DNA of 64,000 nt from an uncultured Streptomyces sp. (GCF_947488945.1 NZ_CANLBS010000004.1:372001-436000), one strand, 5' to 3'. Counted from the first letter of the stretch, positions 14,661 to 25,812 are shown. Notes: generated from the letters alone by a model not told the origin. Translations and numbers: made by a program.

Positions 14661-16586
14661 TCACAGCCCCTTGGTCGTGAGGGTGAGGGTGGAACCCTCC
14701 ACCGCGCGCTCGCCGGCCGCGACGGACTGCTCGGCGACGGTGTCGGTGAACGAGAGGAACGGACGGTCCACCTCGACCTCGAAGCCCGCGTCCTCCAGCA
14801 GAGCGCGCGCCTCGTCCACGTCCTTGCCGGTCACGTCGGGCACCTCGATCATGCGCGGCCCCTCGGAGAGCGTCAGCTCGATCGTGGTGCCCTCCTCCGC
14901 CTCGGCCCCGGAACCGGGCGACTGCTTCGCGACGGCCCCGGCCGGCTCGGCGGAGTGGACGCGGGCGGGGCGGACCCGGGCCTTCAGCCCCTCGGACTCC
15001 AGGGCGGCGGTCGCCTCGTCCGCGGAGAGCCCGGTGACGTCCGGGACGTCCACCGGAGCGCCCTTGCTCACGACCAGCGCCACGGCCGAGTCGGGATGCC
15101 GGTCGGTCCCCGCCTCCGGGTCGGTGCGGATCACCTCGCCGCGGCCGATGTCCTCGCTGAACTCGCGGGTCACCATGCCGGGGGACAGCCCCGCCTCCTT
15201 CAGCGCCTTGCGGGCCTCGGCGAGCGTGACGCCCCCCACGTCGGGGACCCGCACGATCTCCGGGCCGCGCGAGACCACCAGCCGGACCGCGCCGTTCTTG
15301 CGGACGCGGTCGCCGGAGGCCGGATCGCTGTCCATCACCGAGCCGCGCTCCACGGTGTCGCTGTACTTCCGGTCGACCCCCTCCAGCCCGAGCCCCGCGT
15401 CCTCGATCCGCTGCTCGGCCGCCCGCTGGGTCTGCCCCAGCAACGACGGGACATGGGTGAACTGGCCGGAGTTGATGTACCAGACGCCGGTGCCGACGCC
15501 CAGCACCAGCAGCAGCGCGGTCACCACCGAGTACAGGCCCCGGCGCGGACCGCGGAACGCCGCGCCCCGCCGCACGGCGGCCGGTCCGGGACCGGACGGC
15601 GGCGCGGTCATCTCCAGCCGGCTGGTGCGGTGCGTCGTCCCGACGCCGTCACCATGGGGGCGCGGCAGCACGCTGGTGCGGTCCCCGGCCCTGCCGCTCG
15701 TGTCGGGGCGGGACAGCGGCGGTTCGGCGTCCAGCTGCGCGTCGGTCAGCTCCGCGCGCGCCTCGCGGGTCAGCGCCAGCAGGCCGACCGCGTCCCGGGG
15801 CCGCAGCTCCGCGTCCCGCGCGGTGGCCCCCGCCACCAGGGAGTCCAGCGCCACCGGCAGACCGGGGACGAGGGCGGACGGGGCGGGCACGTCCTGGTGG
15901 AGGTGGCGGTAGATGACCTGGGCGGCGTTCTCCCCGGTGTGCGGTTTGGCGCCGGTCAGCATCTCGTACAGCATCACGCCGCAGGCGTACACGTCGGCGC
16001 GGGGGTCCACGCTGCCGTTCTCGATCTGCTCCGGGGCGAGGTAGGAGACGGTCCCCAGCAGCGAGCCGGTGGTGTCGGTGGCGGTCCCGACCGCCCGCAC
16101 CAGGCCGAAGTCGGCGACCTTGACCCGGCCGTCGTCCCCTATCAGGACGTTCTCCGGCTTCATGTCCCGGTGCACGAAGCCGGCCAGGTGCGCGGCGCCG
16201 AGCGCGGCCAGCACCGGCTCCAAAATGTCGAGGGCGGCCCGGGGCCGCAGCGCGCCGCGCTCCCGCAGCACGTCCCGCAGGGTGCAGCCGGCGACGTACT
16301 CCATCGCCAGATAGACGTACGCGCCCTGGGCGCCCTGGTCGAAGACCGCCACCACGTTCGGGTGGGAGAGCCGGGCCACCGACTTGGCCTCGCGGATGAA
16401 CCGCTCGACGAAGGCGGCGTCCGCGGCGAGGGCCGGGTGCATCACCTTGAGGGCGAGCACCCGGTCGAGGCGGGTGTCCACGGCCCGGTAGACCGTGGCC
16501 ATGCCGCCCACGGCGATGCGCGCCTCGACGCGGTAGCGGCCGTCGAGCAGCCGTCCGACGAGCGGGTCCTGGAGGGTCGTGTCCAC
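14661..16586 (-). CDS. PASTA-domain transmembrane Ser/Thr protein kinase
   Basis: A 641-residue receptor kinase. The cytoplasmic kinase domain (about 18-280) has a glycine loop AVGGMATVY, Lys47 in ALKVMH, catalytic HRDMKPEN (Asp141), DFG at 159-161, and an activation loop with several Thr. A Pro/Gly-rich linker leads to one membrane span (about 351-371). Four extracellular PASTA repeats follow (about 377-443, 444-510, 512-577, 579-641), each starting with a VPxxxG-type motif. PASTA repeats bind muropeptides or lipid II, so it probably senses the cell wall. Gene context is reminiscent of mycobacterial PknL, with a Rv2175c-like protein nearby. GTG 16586 has TAGACT 6 nt upstream, suggesting a leaderless mRNA. 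Confidence 0.93.
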   Translation of the reverse strand: MDTTLQDPLVGRLLDGRYRVEARIAVGGMATVYRAVDTRLDRVLALKVMHPALAADAAFVERFIREAKSVARLSHPNVVAVFDQGAQGAYVYLAMEYVAGCTLRDVLRERGALRPRAALDILEPVLAALGAAHLAGFVHRDMKPENVLIGDDGRVKVADFGLVRAVGTATDTTGSLLGTVSYLAPEQIENGSVDPRADVYACGVMLYEMLTGAKPHTGENAAQVIYRHLHQDVPAPSALVPGLPVALDSLVAGATARDAELRPRDAVGLLALTREARAELTDAQLDAEPPLSRPDTSGRAGDRTSVLPRPHGDGVGTTHRTSRLEMTAPPSGPGPAAVRRGAAFRGPRRGLYSVVTALLLVLGVGTGVWYINSGQFTHVPSLLGQTQRAAEQRIEDAGLGLEGVDRKYSDTVERGSVMDSDPASGDRVRKNGAVRLVVSRGPEIVRVPDVGGVTLAEARKALKEAGLSPGMVTREFSEDIGRGEVIRTDPEAGTDRHPDSAVALVVSKGAPVDVPDVTGLSADEATAALESEGLKARVRPARVHSAEPAGAVAKQSPGSGAEAEEGTTIELTLSEGPRMIEVPDVTGKDVDEARALLEDAGFEVEVDRPFLSFTDTVAEQSVAAGERAVEGSTLTLTTKGL

Positions 16587-16592
16587 CCGACG

Positions 16593-16598
16593 AGTCTA
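16593..16598 (-). promoter_or_regulatory. -10 element (TAGACT) of a probable leaderless kinase promoter
   Basis: TAGACT on the minus strand ends 6 nt before the GTG start of the PASTA kinase at 16586, and no Shine-Dalgarno sequence fits in between. The same short spacing recurs elsewhere in this window. Confidence 0.5.
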
Positions 16599-16684
16599 CG
16601 AGCCGCCACCGACACGCCCGACGGCCCGAGCGGGCCCGGTGCCGTATCGCAGCGCGGCCGTGACAGTGCGCCGCGGGGCGCGCG

Positions 16685-18950
<2,266 letters not shown>

Positions 18951-18959
18951 GCCTCTTCA

Positions 18960-19061
18960 GCCCCTCCCTCCGCCGGCATGACCCGGAGCAGGTTCGTACG
19001 GTCGGAGGCCGCCAGCCTCCCTCTCAGCCCGGTGCGTCCGGACTCCCGCGTGTGTCTTACG
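18960..19061 (-). ncRNA. TPP riboswitch (THI element)
   Basis: On the minus strand the conserved core elements occur in order: ACCGGGCTGAGAGGGAGG (around 19030-19015), then GAACCTGCTCCGGGTCATGC (around 18995-18976), then GCGGAGGGAGGGG. These are the CUGAGA pyrimidine-sensor helix and the CCUGAUCUGG-type pyrophosphate-sensor helix of TPP aptamers. A -10-like TAGGGT at 19068-19073 would start the RNA at about 19061. The purine-rich segment after the aptamer leads directly into the thiO start, so control is probably at translation initiation. Confidence 0.93.
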
Positions 19062-19067
19062 GTGGCC

Positions 19068-19073
19068 ACCCTA
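19068..19073 (-). promoter_or_regulatory. -10 element (TAGGGT) for the riboswitch-thiOSG transcript
   Basis: TAGGGT on the minus strand lies 7 nt upstream of about 19061, where the TPP aptamer begins. It overlaps the start region of the divergent hypothetical gene at 19111. Confidence 0.5.
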
Positions 19074-19110
19074 AACCCGCCCGCGCCGGCCCCGTAAGGG
19101 AGTGGTCACC

Positions 19111-19452
19111 ATGGCCCGTTCGCTCGACGGACTCGTCCTCGCCCCGGTCGCCGACCAGGCTCCCGGCCAGGTCGGGACGGGCACCCGCTTCACGTACCAC
19201 GAACGGGACGGCCGGATCTGGGCCGAGTACTGCGGCGGGGACGTCGAGCGCGGCCACCTCGTCGGCACCCGCTCCGGGGACCTGCTCGACTTCCGCTACG
19301 TGCAGCTGCGCACCGACGGCACCACCTCCTCGGGACACTGCCGCTCCACCGTCGTCCCGCTGCCCGACGGGCGGCTGCGGCTGGAGGAGAGCTGGGCGTG
19401 GGAGTCCCGCGAGGGCAGCGGGACGAGCGTGGTCGAGGAGCTCGCGGACTGA
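19111..19452 (+). CDS. Conserved small protein of unknown function (beta-rich)
   Basis: A 113-residue protein with alternating hydrophobic and polar residues, suggesting a small beta-sheet fold. Recurrent elements are TRFTYHERDGRIWAEYCGG, GHLVGTRSG, FRYVQLRTDG, TSSGHCRSTVVPLPDGR, LEESWAWES and SGTSVVEEL. Similar short Streptomyces proteins are, as I recall, sometimes labelled N-acetylglutamate synthase, but no acetyltransferase motif is visible and I do not endorse that. ATG 19111 is chosen because AAGGGA lies 9 nt upstream; GTG 19102 is possible. It sits between the thiamine riboswitch and a flavoprotein gene. Confidence 0.75.
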   Translation: MARSLDGLVLAPVADQAPGQVGTGTRFTYHERDGRIWAEYCGGDVERGHLVGTRSGDLLDFRYVQLRTDGTTSSGHCRSTVVPLPDGRLRLEESWAWESREGSGTSVVEELAD

Positions 19453-19468
19453 CGGGGCGTCAGGTGCG

Positions 19469-19474
19469 TAGGGT
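19469..19474 (+). promoter_or_regulatory. -10 element (TAGGGT) of a probable leaderless promoter
   Basis: TAGGGT ends 6 nt before GTG 19481. The GGAGGGG between them is too close to the start to act as a normal Shine-Dalgarno sequence. Confidence 0.45.
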
Positions 19475-19480
19475 GGAGGG

Positions 19481-20722
19481 GTGAACGGACAGACGGAGCG
19501 GCGGGCGGCGGACGGACCCGGACGAAGGGTCGTGATCGTCGGGGCCGGGATGGCGGGCGTGCGGACCGCCGTCGCCCTGCGCGAGGCCGGCTTCACCGGC
19601 CCGGTGACCCTGATCGGCGCCGAACCGCACCAGCCGTACGACCGGCCGCCGCTCTCCAAGGCGGTGCTGCTCGGCGAGGCGGAGCACTCCGCGTTCGACA
19701 TCGACTTCGCCGCCCTCGACATCGACCTGCGCCTCGGCCTGTCGGTGAGCGGCCTCCACCCGGAGCTGCGGCGGGTGGAGACCGCCGACGGCCCCGTCCC
19801 GTACGACGTCGCGGTGATCGCCACCGGCGCCGAACCCCTCGCCCTGCCCGGCGCCGAGGGCGTACCCGGCGTCCATCTGCTGCGCACCGCCGACGACGCG
19901 GCCCGGCTGCGGCCGGTGCTGGACGAGCGACGCGAGGTGGTGGTCGTCGGCGCCGGCTGGATCGGGGCGGAGTTCGCCACCGCGGCCCGCGCCGCCGGCT
20001 GCGAGGTCACCGTGGTGGAGGCCGCCGCGCGCCCGCTCGCCGGAGTCCTGCCCGCCGAGGTCACCGCCCCGATGGCCGACTGGTACGCGGACAGCGGCGT
20101 CCGGCTGCTCACCGGCGCCCGGGTCGCCCGCGCCGAGCCCGGCGCCGTGGTCCTGGAGGACGGCCGCGTCCTGCCCGCCGGGGCGGTCGTGGCCGGGATC
20201 GGCGCGCGGCCCGCCACCGGCTGGCTGGCCGGTTCCGGCGTCGCCCTCGGCCCGGACGGATCGGTCACCGCCGACGCCTCCCTGCGCACCACCCGCGAGG
20301 ACGTGTACGCGGTCGGCGACTGCGCCTCCTTCCCGTCGGGCCGGTTCGGCGCGCGCCTGCTCGTCCACCACTGGGACAACGCCCTCCAGGGACCGCGCAC
20401 GGTCGCCGCCGGAATCCTCGCCGCCCCCGGCGACGCCCCCGCGGTGCACGACCCGGTGCCCTACTTCTGGTCCGAGCAGTTCGGCCGGTTCGTGCAGTAC
20501 GCGGGCCACCACACCACGGCGGACACCCTCGTCCGGCGCGGCGACCCCGCCGGAGCGGCCTGGTCCGTCTGCTGGCTGCGCGACGACGCACTGACGGCGG
20601 TCCTGGCGGTCGGCAGACCGCGCGACGTGGCGCAGGGCCGCAAGCTGATCGCCTCCGGGGCCGCCGTGGACGCCGGCCGGATCGCCGACCCCGGCGTCCC
20701 GCTGAAATCCGCCGCGCTCTGA
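19481..20722 (+). CDS. FAD-dependent ferredoxin (or rubredoxin) reductase-like oxidoreductase
   Basis: A 413-residue two-dinucleotide-fold flavoprotein. FAD-binding GXGXXG is at VVIVGAGMAGVRTA, followed by PYDRPPLSKAVLLGE, typical of oxygenase-coupled NAD(P)H-ferredoxin reductases. The NAD(P)H fold is at VVVVGAGWIGAEFA. A second FAD motif DVYAVGDCASFP and LVHHWDNALQGPRTVAAGI close the core. It should pass electrons from NAD(P)H to a ferredoxin partner for a P450 or Rieske oxygenase; no such partner gene is close by. GTG 19481 fits a leaderless promoter and the conserved start of the domain. Confidence 0.88.
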   Translation: MNGQTERRAADGPGRRVVIVGAGMAGVRTAVALREAGFTGPVTLIGAEPHQPYDRPPLSKAVLLGEAEHSAFDIDFAALDIDLRLGLSVSGLHPELRRVETADGPVPYDVAVIATGAEPLALPGAEGVPGVHLLRTADDAARLRPVLDERREVVVVGAGWIGAEFATAARAAGCEVTVVEAAARPLAGVLPAEVTAPMADWYADSGVRLLTGARVARAEPGAVVLEDGRVLPAGAVVAGIGARPATGWLAGSGVALGPDGSVTADASLRTTREDVYAVGDCASFPSGRFGARLLVHHWDNALQGPRTVAAGILAAPGDAPAVHDPVPYFWSEQFGRFVQYAGHHTTADTLVRRGDPAGAAWSVCWLRDDALTAVLAVGRPRDVAQGRKLIASGAAVDAGRIADPGVPLKSAAL

Positions 20723-20825
20723 CGGCCCGCCCGCCCGGACGCGACCGCCCCGGGGCCCGTCCGGAGGACCTCGTTCGGTCGGGCCCGGCTTCCGGCTGTC
20801 GGTCCCGGATGGCACGCTTGTCCTC

Positions 20826-21191
20826 GTGACCCAGATTGACGCGAAGACCGATGCACTTGTCCCTGCCTGGCTCCACCTCCCCGACATCGCGGAAATGCTC
20901 GACGTCGAGGTGACGCGTGTGCGGCAGCTGGTCAAGGACGGCCAGCTCATCGCCGTACGCCGTGGCGAGAACCGCGCGCTCCAGGTGCCCGCGGCCTTCA
21001 TCGACGGCGACAAGGTGGTGAAGGGCCTCTCGGGGACCCTCACGCTGCTGCGCGACGACGGCTACTCCGACGAGGAGATGCTGGAGTGGCTCTTCACCCC
21101 CGACCCGAGCCTGCCCGGCACCCCCGCGCAGGCGCTGAGCGAGAATCGCGGGACGGAGGTGAAGCGCCGCGCCCAGGCGCTCGCCGTCTGA
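20826..21191 (+). CDS. Rv2175c-family DNA-binding protein
   Basis: A 121-residue protein with an N-terminal winged-helix/excisionase-like region (LHLPDIAEMLDVEVTRVRQL then KDGQLIAVRRG) and a conserved C-terminal region (LRDDGYSDEEMLEWLFTPDPSLPGTP). Mycobacterial Rv2175c binds DNA and is phosphorylated by the neighbouring kinase PknL. Here a PASTA kinase gene lies about 4 kb away, so a similar relation is possible but not shown. Start GTG 20826; CACGCT 7 nt upstream is a weak -10, and no clear ribosome-binding site is seen. The N-terminal ten residues include two Thr that could be phosphorylated. Confidence 0.85.
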   Translation: MTQIDAKTDALVPAWLHLPDIAEMLDVEVTRVRQLVKDGQLIAVRRGENRALQVPAAFIDGDKVVKGLSGTLTLLRDDGYSDEEMLEWLFTPDPSLPGTPAQALSENRGTEVKRRAQALAV

Positions 21192-21269
21192 TCCACCGTC
21201 CGGCACGCCCGCGGGCGCGGACCGTGATCCCCACGGCCCGCGCCCGCACTGATCTGGGGGGACACCGCC

Positions 21270-21914
21270 ATGCCCGCACCGCGCTCGCAGCTCGCCGACG
21301 CCCGGCTCTACCTCTGCACGGACGCCCGCAGGCGCCAGGGCGACCTGCCCGGGTTCCTGGACGCGGTCCTCTCCGGCGGCGTCGACATCGTCCAGCTCCG
21401 TGACAAGGGGATGGAGGCCGCCGAGGAACTGGAACACCTCGCGGTCTTCGCCGAGGCGTGCGCCCGGCACGGCAAGCTCCTCGCCGTCAACGACCGGGCC
21501 GACGTGGCCCACGCCGCCCGCGCGGACGTGCTGCACCTGGGGCAGGGCGACCTGCCGGTGCCCTCCGCCCGCGCGATCCTCGGCCCCGACGTGCTGGTGG
21601 GCCGCTCCACCCACTCCGAGTCCGAGGTGGACGCCGCCGCGGCGCAGCCCGGCGTCGACTACTTCTGCACCGGACCCTGCTGGCCGACCCCGACCAAGCC
21701 CGGCCGCGCCGCGCCCGGCCTCGGCCTCGTGCGGTACGCCGCCTCGCTCGGCGTGCCCCGTCCCTGGTTCGCCATCGGCGGCATCGACGCGGGCAACCTC
21801 GACGAGGTACTGGACGCCGGCGCGCGGCGCGTCGTCGTCGTACGGGCGATCACCGAGGCCGACGATCCCGGGGCCGCCGCGGCCGCGCTGGCGAAGCGGC
21901 TGCGCGAGCGCTGA
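21270..21914 (+). CDS. thiE: Thiamine-phosphate synthase
   Basis: A 214-residue TIM barrel that couples thiazole phosphate to hydroxymethylpyrimidine diphosphate to give thiamine phosphate. Signatures: [82 protein letters not shown] (pyrophosphate loop) and [16 protein letters not shown]. It is separated from thiOSG by three divergent genes and lacks its own TPP aptamer as far as I can see. ATG 21270 follows a GGGGGGA stretch. Confidence 0.95.
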   Translation: MPAPRSQLADARLYLCTDARRRQGDLPGFLDAVLSGGVDIVQLRDKGMEAAEELEHLAVFAEACARHGKLLAVNDRADVAHAARADVLHLGQGDLPVPSARAILGPDVLVGRSTHSESEVDAAAAQPGVDYFCTGPCWPTPTKPGRAAPGLGLVRYAASLGVPRPWFAIGGIDAGNLDEVLDAGARRVVVVRAITEADDPGAAAAALAKRLRER

Positions 21915-21954
21915 GAGCCCGCCCCCGTCCGTCGTCTCCCGTGCGCCTCCGCCA

Positions 21955-21993
21955 CCCGTCACCCGCGCCCGTCACCCGCGCCCGTCACCCGCG
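21955..21993. repeat. Three perfect tandem copies of a 13-bp unit
   Basis: CCCGTCACCCGCG is repeated exactly three times (21955-21967, 21968-21980, 21981-21993) in the gap between thiE and metF. It looks like slippage-generated minisatellite DNA; a role as a direct-repeat regulator site is possible but unsupported. Confidence 0.8.
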
Positions 21994-22082
21994 GTGACCG
22001 GCGCGCGAGGTCCTGTAACGAGCCGGGTTGTCCGAGGCGTGGACAAGAATGACCGCAATCCGGGCAAACGACATGGGTTCGG

Positions 22083-22112
22083 TTGGGCCGGGGGCTCCGC
22101 GCTGGTTAATCT
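22083..22112 (+). promoter_or_regulatory. Leaderless metF promoter (TTGGGC, 18 bp, TAATCT)
   Basis: TTGGGC (22083-22088) and TAATCT (22107-22112) are separated by 18 bp, close to the vegetative Streptomyces consensus. TAATCT ends 6 nt before the metF ATG at 22119, so the mRNA probably begins at or next to the start codon. The intervening bases contain no Shine-Dalgarno sequence. Confidence 0.6.
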
Positions 22113-22118
22113 CCCCCT

Positions 22119-23036
22119 ATGGCCCTCGGCAACCCCTCCATCAGGACGGATCACGCGCGCACCGTGCGTGACGTGCTCGCTTCCGGAGCGACCTCGTACT
22201 CCTTCGAGTTCTGGGCGCCCAAGACCGAGAAGGGCGAGCGCAATCTCTGGAACGCGCTCCGCCGGGTCGAGGCGGTCCGTCCGAGCTTCGTCTCCGTGAC
22301 GTACGGGGCGGGAGGCTCCACCCGGGCCGGCACGGTCCGGGCGACCGAGCGCATCGCCGCCGACTCCACCCTCACCCCGGTCGCCCACCTCACCGCGGTC
22401 AACCACTCGGTCGCGGAACTGCGCAACATGATCGGCCAGTACGCCGACGCCGGTATCCGCAACATCCTCGCGGTGCGCGGAGACCCGCCGGGCGACCCCA
22501 TGGCCGAGTGGGTCGAGCACCCGCAGGGCGTGCGGTACGCCGCCGACCTGGTGCGGCTCATCAAGGAGTCCGGCGACTTCTGCGTCGGCGTCGCGGCGTT
22601 CCCCGAGATGCACCCCCGGTCCACGGACTGGGAGACCGACGTCCGCCACTTCGTGGACAAGTGCCGCGCGGGCGCCGACTACGCCATCACGCAGATGTTC
22701 TTCGAACCGCGGGACTACCTCCGGATGCGTGACCGGGTCGTCGCGGCGGGTTGCGATACGCCGATCATTCCGGAGATCATGCCGGTCACGAGCGTCAAAC
22801 AGCTCGAAAGATTCCCGCAGTTGAGCAACGCGGCGGTGCCTTCTTCACTGAAAGAACGCATCCTCGCCGTCAAGGACGACCCCGCCGCTGTACGCTCCAT
22901 CGGTATCGAGTTCGCAACGGAGTTCTGCGCGGAGCTGCTGTCCGAGGGTGTTCCCGGACTGCACTTCATCACGCTCAACAACTCGACGGCGACGCTGGAG
23001 ATCTACGAGAACCTCGGACTGCACAAGCAGTCCTGA
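22119..23036 (+). CDS. metF: Methylenetetrahydrofolate reductase [NAD(P)H]
   Basis: A 305-residue FAD-dependent TIM barrel that reduces 5,10-methylene- to 5-methyl-tetrahydrofolate for methionine synthesis. [14 protein letters not shown] contains the catalytic Glu near the N-terminus; [55 protein letters not shown] and IPEIMPVTS are family blocks. Length matches bacterial MetF. The mRNA looks leaderless. No SAM, SAH or cobalamin aptamer was recognised in the 200 bases upstream. Confidence 0.95.
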   Translation: MALGNPSIRTDHARTVRDVLASGATSYSFEFWAPKTEKGERNLWNALRRVEAVRPSFVSVTYGAGGSTRAGTVRATERIAADSTLTPVAHLTAVNHSVAELRNMIGQYADAGIRNILAVRGDPPGDPMAEWVEHPQGVRYAADLVRLIKESGDFCVGVAAFPEMHPRSTDWETDVRHFVDKCRAGADYAITQMFFEPRDYLRMRDRVVAAGCDTPIIPEIMPVTSVKQLERFPQLSNAAVPSSLKERILAVKDDPAAVRSIGIEFATEFCAELLSEGVPGLHFITLNNSTATLEIYENLGLHKQS

Positions 23037-23087
23037 CCGGCCGTACCCGCCACCCATCGGGGCGGTGGCCGTAGAAGGGGGCGGGGC

Positions 23088-24047
23088 GTGGGCTGGACGG
23101 TCCTGTACATCGCTTTCGGCATCGTCGCGCTGTGGCTGCTCGGCGAGGTGCTGTTGCAGTACAAGGCGCGACTGCGCTGGCGGCTGCTGGCGTTCGCCGG
23201 GTTCCTGTGCGTGGTGCTCGGCGTGCTGATCCCCTCGGTGCCGGTGATCGCCCTCGGCGCGATCACCTTCGCGGCCGGCCAGACCTACGTCACCCTGTCG
23301 TTCCGCAAGGGCTTCTCCACCGGCTGGGCCCTCGGCGGCAATCCGGGAGCCAGCCGCAGGCGGCGCGCGACCGGCCCCGACGGCCCCGCCCGGCAGGAGC
23401 CGACGCTGGAGGTCTCCGACCTGGAGGTGTCCGACCCCGGTGCCGGCCCGGCCGGCCCGGAGTTCCCCGAGCGTCCCGACGGCCCGCCCGTCTCCGTCTA
23501 CGCACCCGAGCCGCTGCCCGACGAGACCGGCCAGTACGGCGTCTACCGGGACAGCCCCTACGCCTCCCCGTACGACTCGGCGGGCCACGGCGGCTACGGC
23601 GACGGACGGGACCAGCCCGCCCACGCCGGCTACGAGGACCCGTACGCGGACCGGAGCGGCGCCGTTCCGGCCGATTCCTACGGCGGCGGCGCCTACGGCT
23701 ACGGCGACCAGCAGAGCTACGCCTCCTACTCCGACCCGTACATCGGCCCCGGCACCCCGGCCGCCGCCTACCCGGACTCCGACGGTTACCACGGAGGCCA
23801 CGGCGGCGGGCCGTCCGAGGGCCCCTACGCAGGACACGACAGCTGGAGCGGCCAGCACCAGTACGCCCCCGACCCGTACGCGGCGCCGCAGTACGGCGAG
23901 ACCCCCTACGGCTCGGAGACCCCGCCCGGCGGGGTCTGGGTGCCGCAGCAGCGTGAGGCGGAGCAGTACCCGCAGCCGCCGCAGGAGGAGCCCGCGCCCT
24001 ACGGCAACGGCTACGACCCCGGCTACGACGGGCAGTACCGCTACTGA
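23088..24047 (+). CDS. Membrane protein with long Tyr/Gly/Pro-rich C-terminal tail
   Basis: A 319-residue protein. The first 75 residues hold two membrane segments (VLYIAFGIVALWLLGEVLL and FAGFLCVVLGVLIPSVPVIALG). The remaining 240 residues are low complexity, rich in Tyr, Gly, Pro, Asp, Ser and Gln with repeated PY, SY, YG and DPY motifs, and probably disordered and cytoplasmic. Such Tyr/Gly-rich tails can drive assembly or act as phosphorylation platforms; that is inference. The start is GTG 23088 behind GAAGGGGG. It follows metF by 51 nt and a large hairpin ends the unit. I recognise no named family. Confidence 0.75.
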   Translation: MGWTVLYIAFGIVALWLLGEVLLQYKARLRWRLLAFAGFLCVVLGVLIPSVPVIALGAITFAAGQTYVTLSFRKGFSTGWALGGNPGASRRRRATGPDGPARQEPTLEVSDLEVSDPGAGPAGPEFPERPDGPPVSVYAPEPLPDETGQYGVYRDSPYASPYDSAGHGGYGDGRDQPAHAGYEDPYADRSGAVPADSYGGGAYGYGDQQSYASYSDPYIGPGTPAAAYPDSDGYHGGHGGGPSEGPYAGHDSWSGQHQYAPDPYAAPQYGETPYGSETPPGGVWVPQQREAEQYPQPPQEEPAPYGNGYDPGYDGQYRY

Positions 24048-24075
24048 TCCCGGCGGTCCGCCGCCGCGGACCCGC

Positions 24076-24120
24076 GAGGGGCCGGCCCCGACACCGCGAC
24101 GGTGTCCGGACCGGCCCCTC
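24076..24120. terminator. Long hairpin terminator
   Basis: GAGGGGCCGG (24076-24085) pairs with CCGGCCCCTC (24111-24120); inside, GACACC pairs with GGTGTC around a GCGAC loop. It lies between the convergent metF-membrane-protein unit and the CrtI-like gene and can serve both. Confidence 0.75.
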
Positions 24121-24250
24121 GTCCGTCCTCGGCGGGTCACCGGAAGGCGCCGCCTCTCCGGGGGTCCGGCGAGCTGGGGGTGCCGCGAGCCGGGGTGCCG
24201 TGAGCCGGTCACCGGGAGGCCGTCACCGGGAGGCCGTCACGGGCAGCCGG

Positions 24251-25759
24251 TCACCGCGAGCCCCGGAAGGCGTCGCCCTCCACGATCAGCCCGGCGACCA
24301 GCGCGCCCGACATGCCGGCGTGCGCCGGACCGCCGCCCGGGTGCGCCCACCCGCCAGCCCGGTGGAGCCCCGGCAGCCCGGTGCGGTTGGCCGGACGCAG
24401 CGCGGCGCCCCCCGCGCCGGCCAGCGCGGGCGCGGGCACCGAACCGCCGGCCGCGCCCGTCGACGCCTCGGTGTCCGCGGGGGTGCGCACCTCACGGCGC
24501 AGCACCCGCCCGCCCAGGCCCGGAAGGGCGGTCTCGGCATCCCGCTCCATGGCGTCCGCGAATCCGTCGCGGACCGCGGCGTCGGTCCAGTCCACCGGAC
24601 CCTGGGGGGCCACCGTCGCCACCAGCGTCACCGCCTCGTGCGCCTCGTCGGGGCGGGTCGACGGGTCGTCGGGCCGCAGCACCACGACCGTGGGCCGCGC
24701 GGCGACCCGGCCGCCGAAGACCGCCTCCTGCTCGGCCGCCGCCTTCGGGGTGTGCACCACCGTGCGGTGCGGCGCCCCCGCCTCCCGCGCCCCGCGCAGC
24801 GACAGCATCACCACGAACCGGCCCGGCGCCGCCGCCGCGTCATCCGGCCGCGCCGCCGGGCCGGCCGGCGACAGTTCCCGGCCGGGCACCAGACCGGCAC
24901 GGGGATACGCCCCCAGCACCACGTGGTCCGCCTCGGCCACCGTGCCGTCGGCCAGCTCCACACCCGCCGCCCGGCCGTCCTTCTCCAGGACTCCGACCAC
25001 CTCGGCGCCGAACACGAACTCCACCCGGCGCGCCACGCACCGGGCGTGGATCGCGTCGGCCAGCGCCCGCATCCCGCCGGTGACGTACCAGGTGCCGAAC
25101 GTCTCCTCCATGTACGGCAGGAGGGCCGCGGAGGCGGGGGCGGTGCGCGGGTCGAGACCGTAGGCCAGGGCGTGCGCGCCGAGCAGTGCGGCGAGCCGGG
25201 GGTCGGCCAGCTCCCAGGCGCCGATCTCCGCGAGGGTCGACGCGCTGCGGGTGCGCAGCAGCCGGCGGGTGCGGACCGCCGGATAGGGGTCGCGGCCGAG
25301 CACCTCCCAGTCCTCGCGCAGCGGTTCCTCCAGCAGCGGCCGGCGCGACCGGTCCCAGGCGTCCCGGGCCCGGTCCAGGAAGTCGCCCCAGCGGGCCCCG
25401 GCCCCGGCGCCGAGCGCCCCGTCGAGCGCGGCGACGACGCCCGCCCGGGAGGCGTTGGGCAGCGAGACGCGGGTGCCGTCCGCGAAGACGTGGTGGCTCG
25501 CCGGGTCCACCTGCGTCAGCGTGACGCAACTCTCCAGCGGCTCCTTGCCGGTCTTCACGAACAGGTCCCGCTGGACGGCGGGCAGGTGCAGCAGTGCCGG
25601 TCCCGTGTCGAAGACGAAGCCGTCCCGCTCGTGGCGGCCGAGCGAACCGCCGTGCGTCGCGGACCGTTCGTACACCGTCACCCGGTGCCCCGCCACCGCC
25701 AGCCGGGCCGCCGCCGACATCGCGCCCGTCCCGGCGCCGATCACCGCAATACGTGCCAT
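24251..25759 (-). CDS. Phytoene desaturase (CrtI)-like FAD-dependent oxidoreductase
   Basis: A 502-residue flavoprotein. The FAD-binding motif is at the very N-terminus (ARIAVIGAGTGAMSAAARLA), followed by VYERSATHGGSLG and FVFDTGPALLHLP. Middle segments GTWYVTGGMRALADAI and DHVVLGAYPRAGLVPG and the end LPGLHRAGGWAHPGGGPAHA (FAD-binding C-terminal motif) place it in the CrtI/phytoene-dehydrogenase-like superfamily. No phytoene synthase or geranylgeranyl synthase gene is nearby, so a carotenoid role is not supported here. In M. tuberculosis an isoprenoid synthase gene (idsA2) lies in the comparable interval, which may or may not be relevant. Confidence 0.83.
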   Translation of the reverse strand: MARIAVIGAGTGAMSAAARLAVAGHRVTVYERSATHGGSLGRHERDGFVFDTGPALLHLPAVQRDLFVKTGKEPLESCVTLTQVDPASHHVFADGTRVSLPNASRAGVVAALDGALGAGAGARWGDFLDRARDAWDRSRRPLLEEPLREDWEVLGRDPYPAVRTRRLLRTRSASTLAEIGAWELADPRLAALLGAHALAYGLDPRTAPASAALLPYMEETFGTWYVTGGMRALADAIHARCVARRVEFVFGAEVVGVLEKDGRAAGVELADGTVAEADHVVLGAYPRAGLVPGRELSPAGPAARPDDAAAAPGRFVVMLSLRGAREAGAPHRTVVHTPKAAAEQEAVFGGRVAARPTVVVLRPDDPSTRPDEAHEAVTLVATVAPQGPVDWTDAAVRDGFADAMERDAETALPGLGGRVLRREVRTPADTEASTGAAGGSVPAPALAGAGGAALRPANRTGLPGLHRAGGWAHPGGGPAHAGMSGALVAGLIVEGDAFRGSR

Positions 25760-25812
25760 GCCGGTGACTTTACCGAGCGCCCCGGCGGCCGCCGTGACAG
25801 CCCTCCGCCGGG

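Noticed and set aside
24251..25759. CrtI-like gene as part of a carotenoid cluster
   Set aside because: No phytoene synthase, prenyltransferase or cyclase gene lies within the window, so only a superfamily call is justified.
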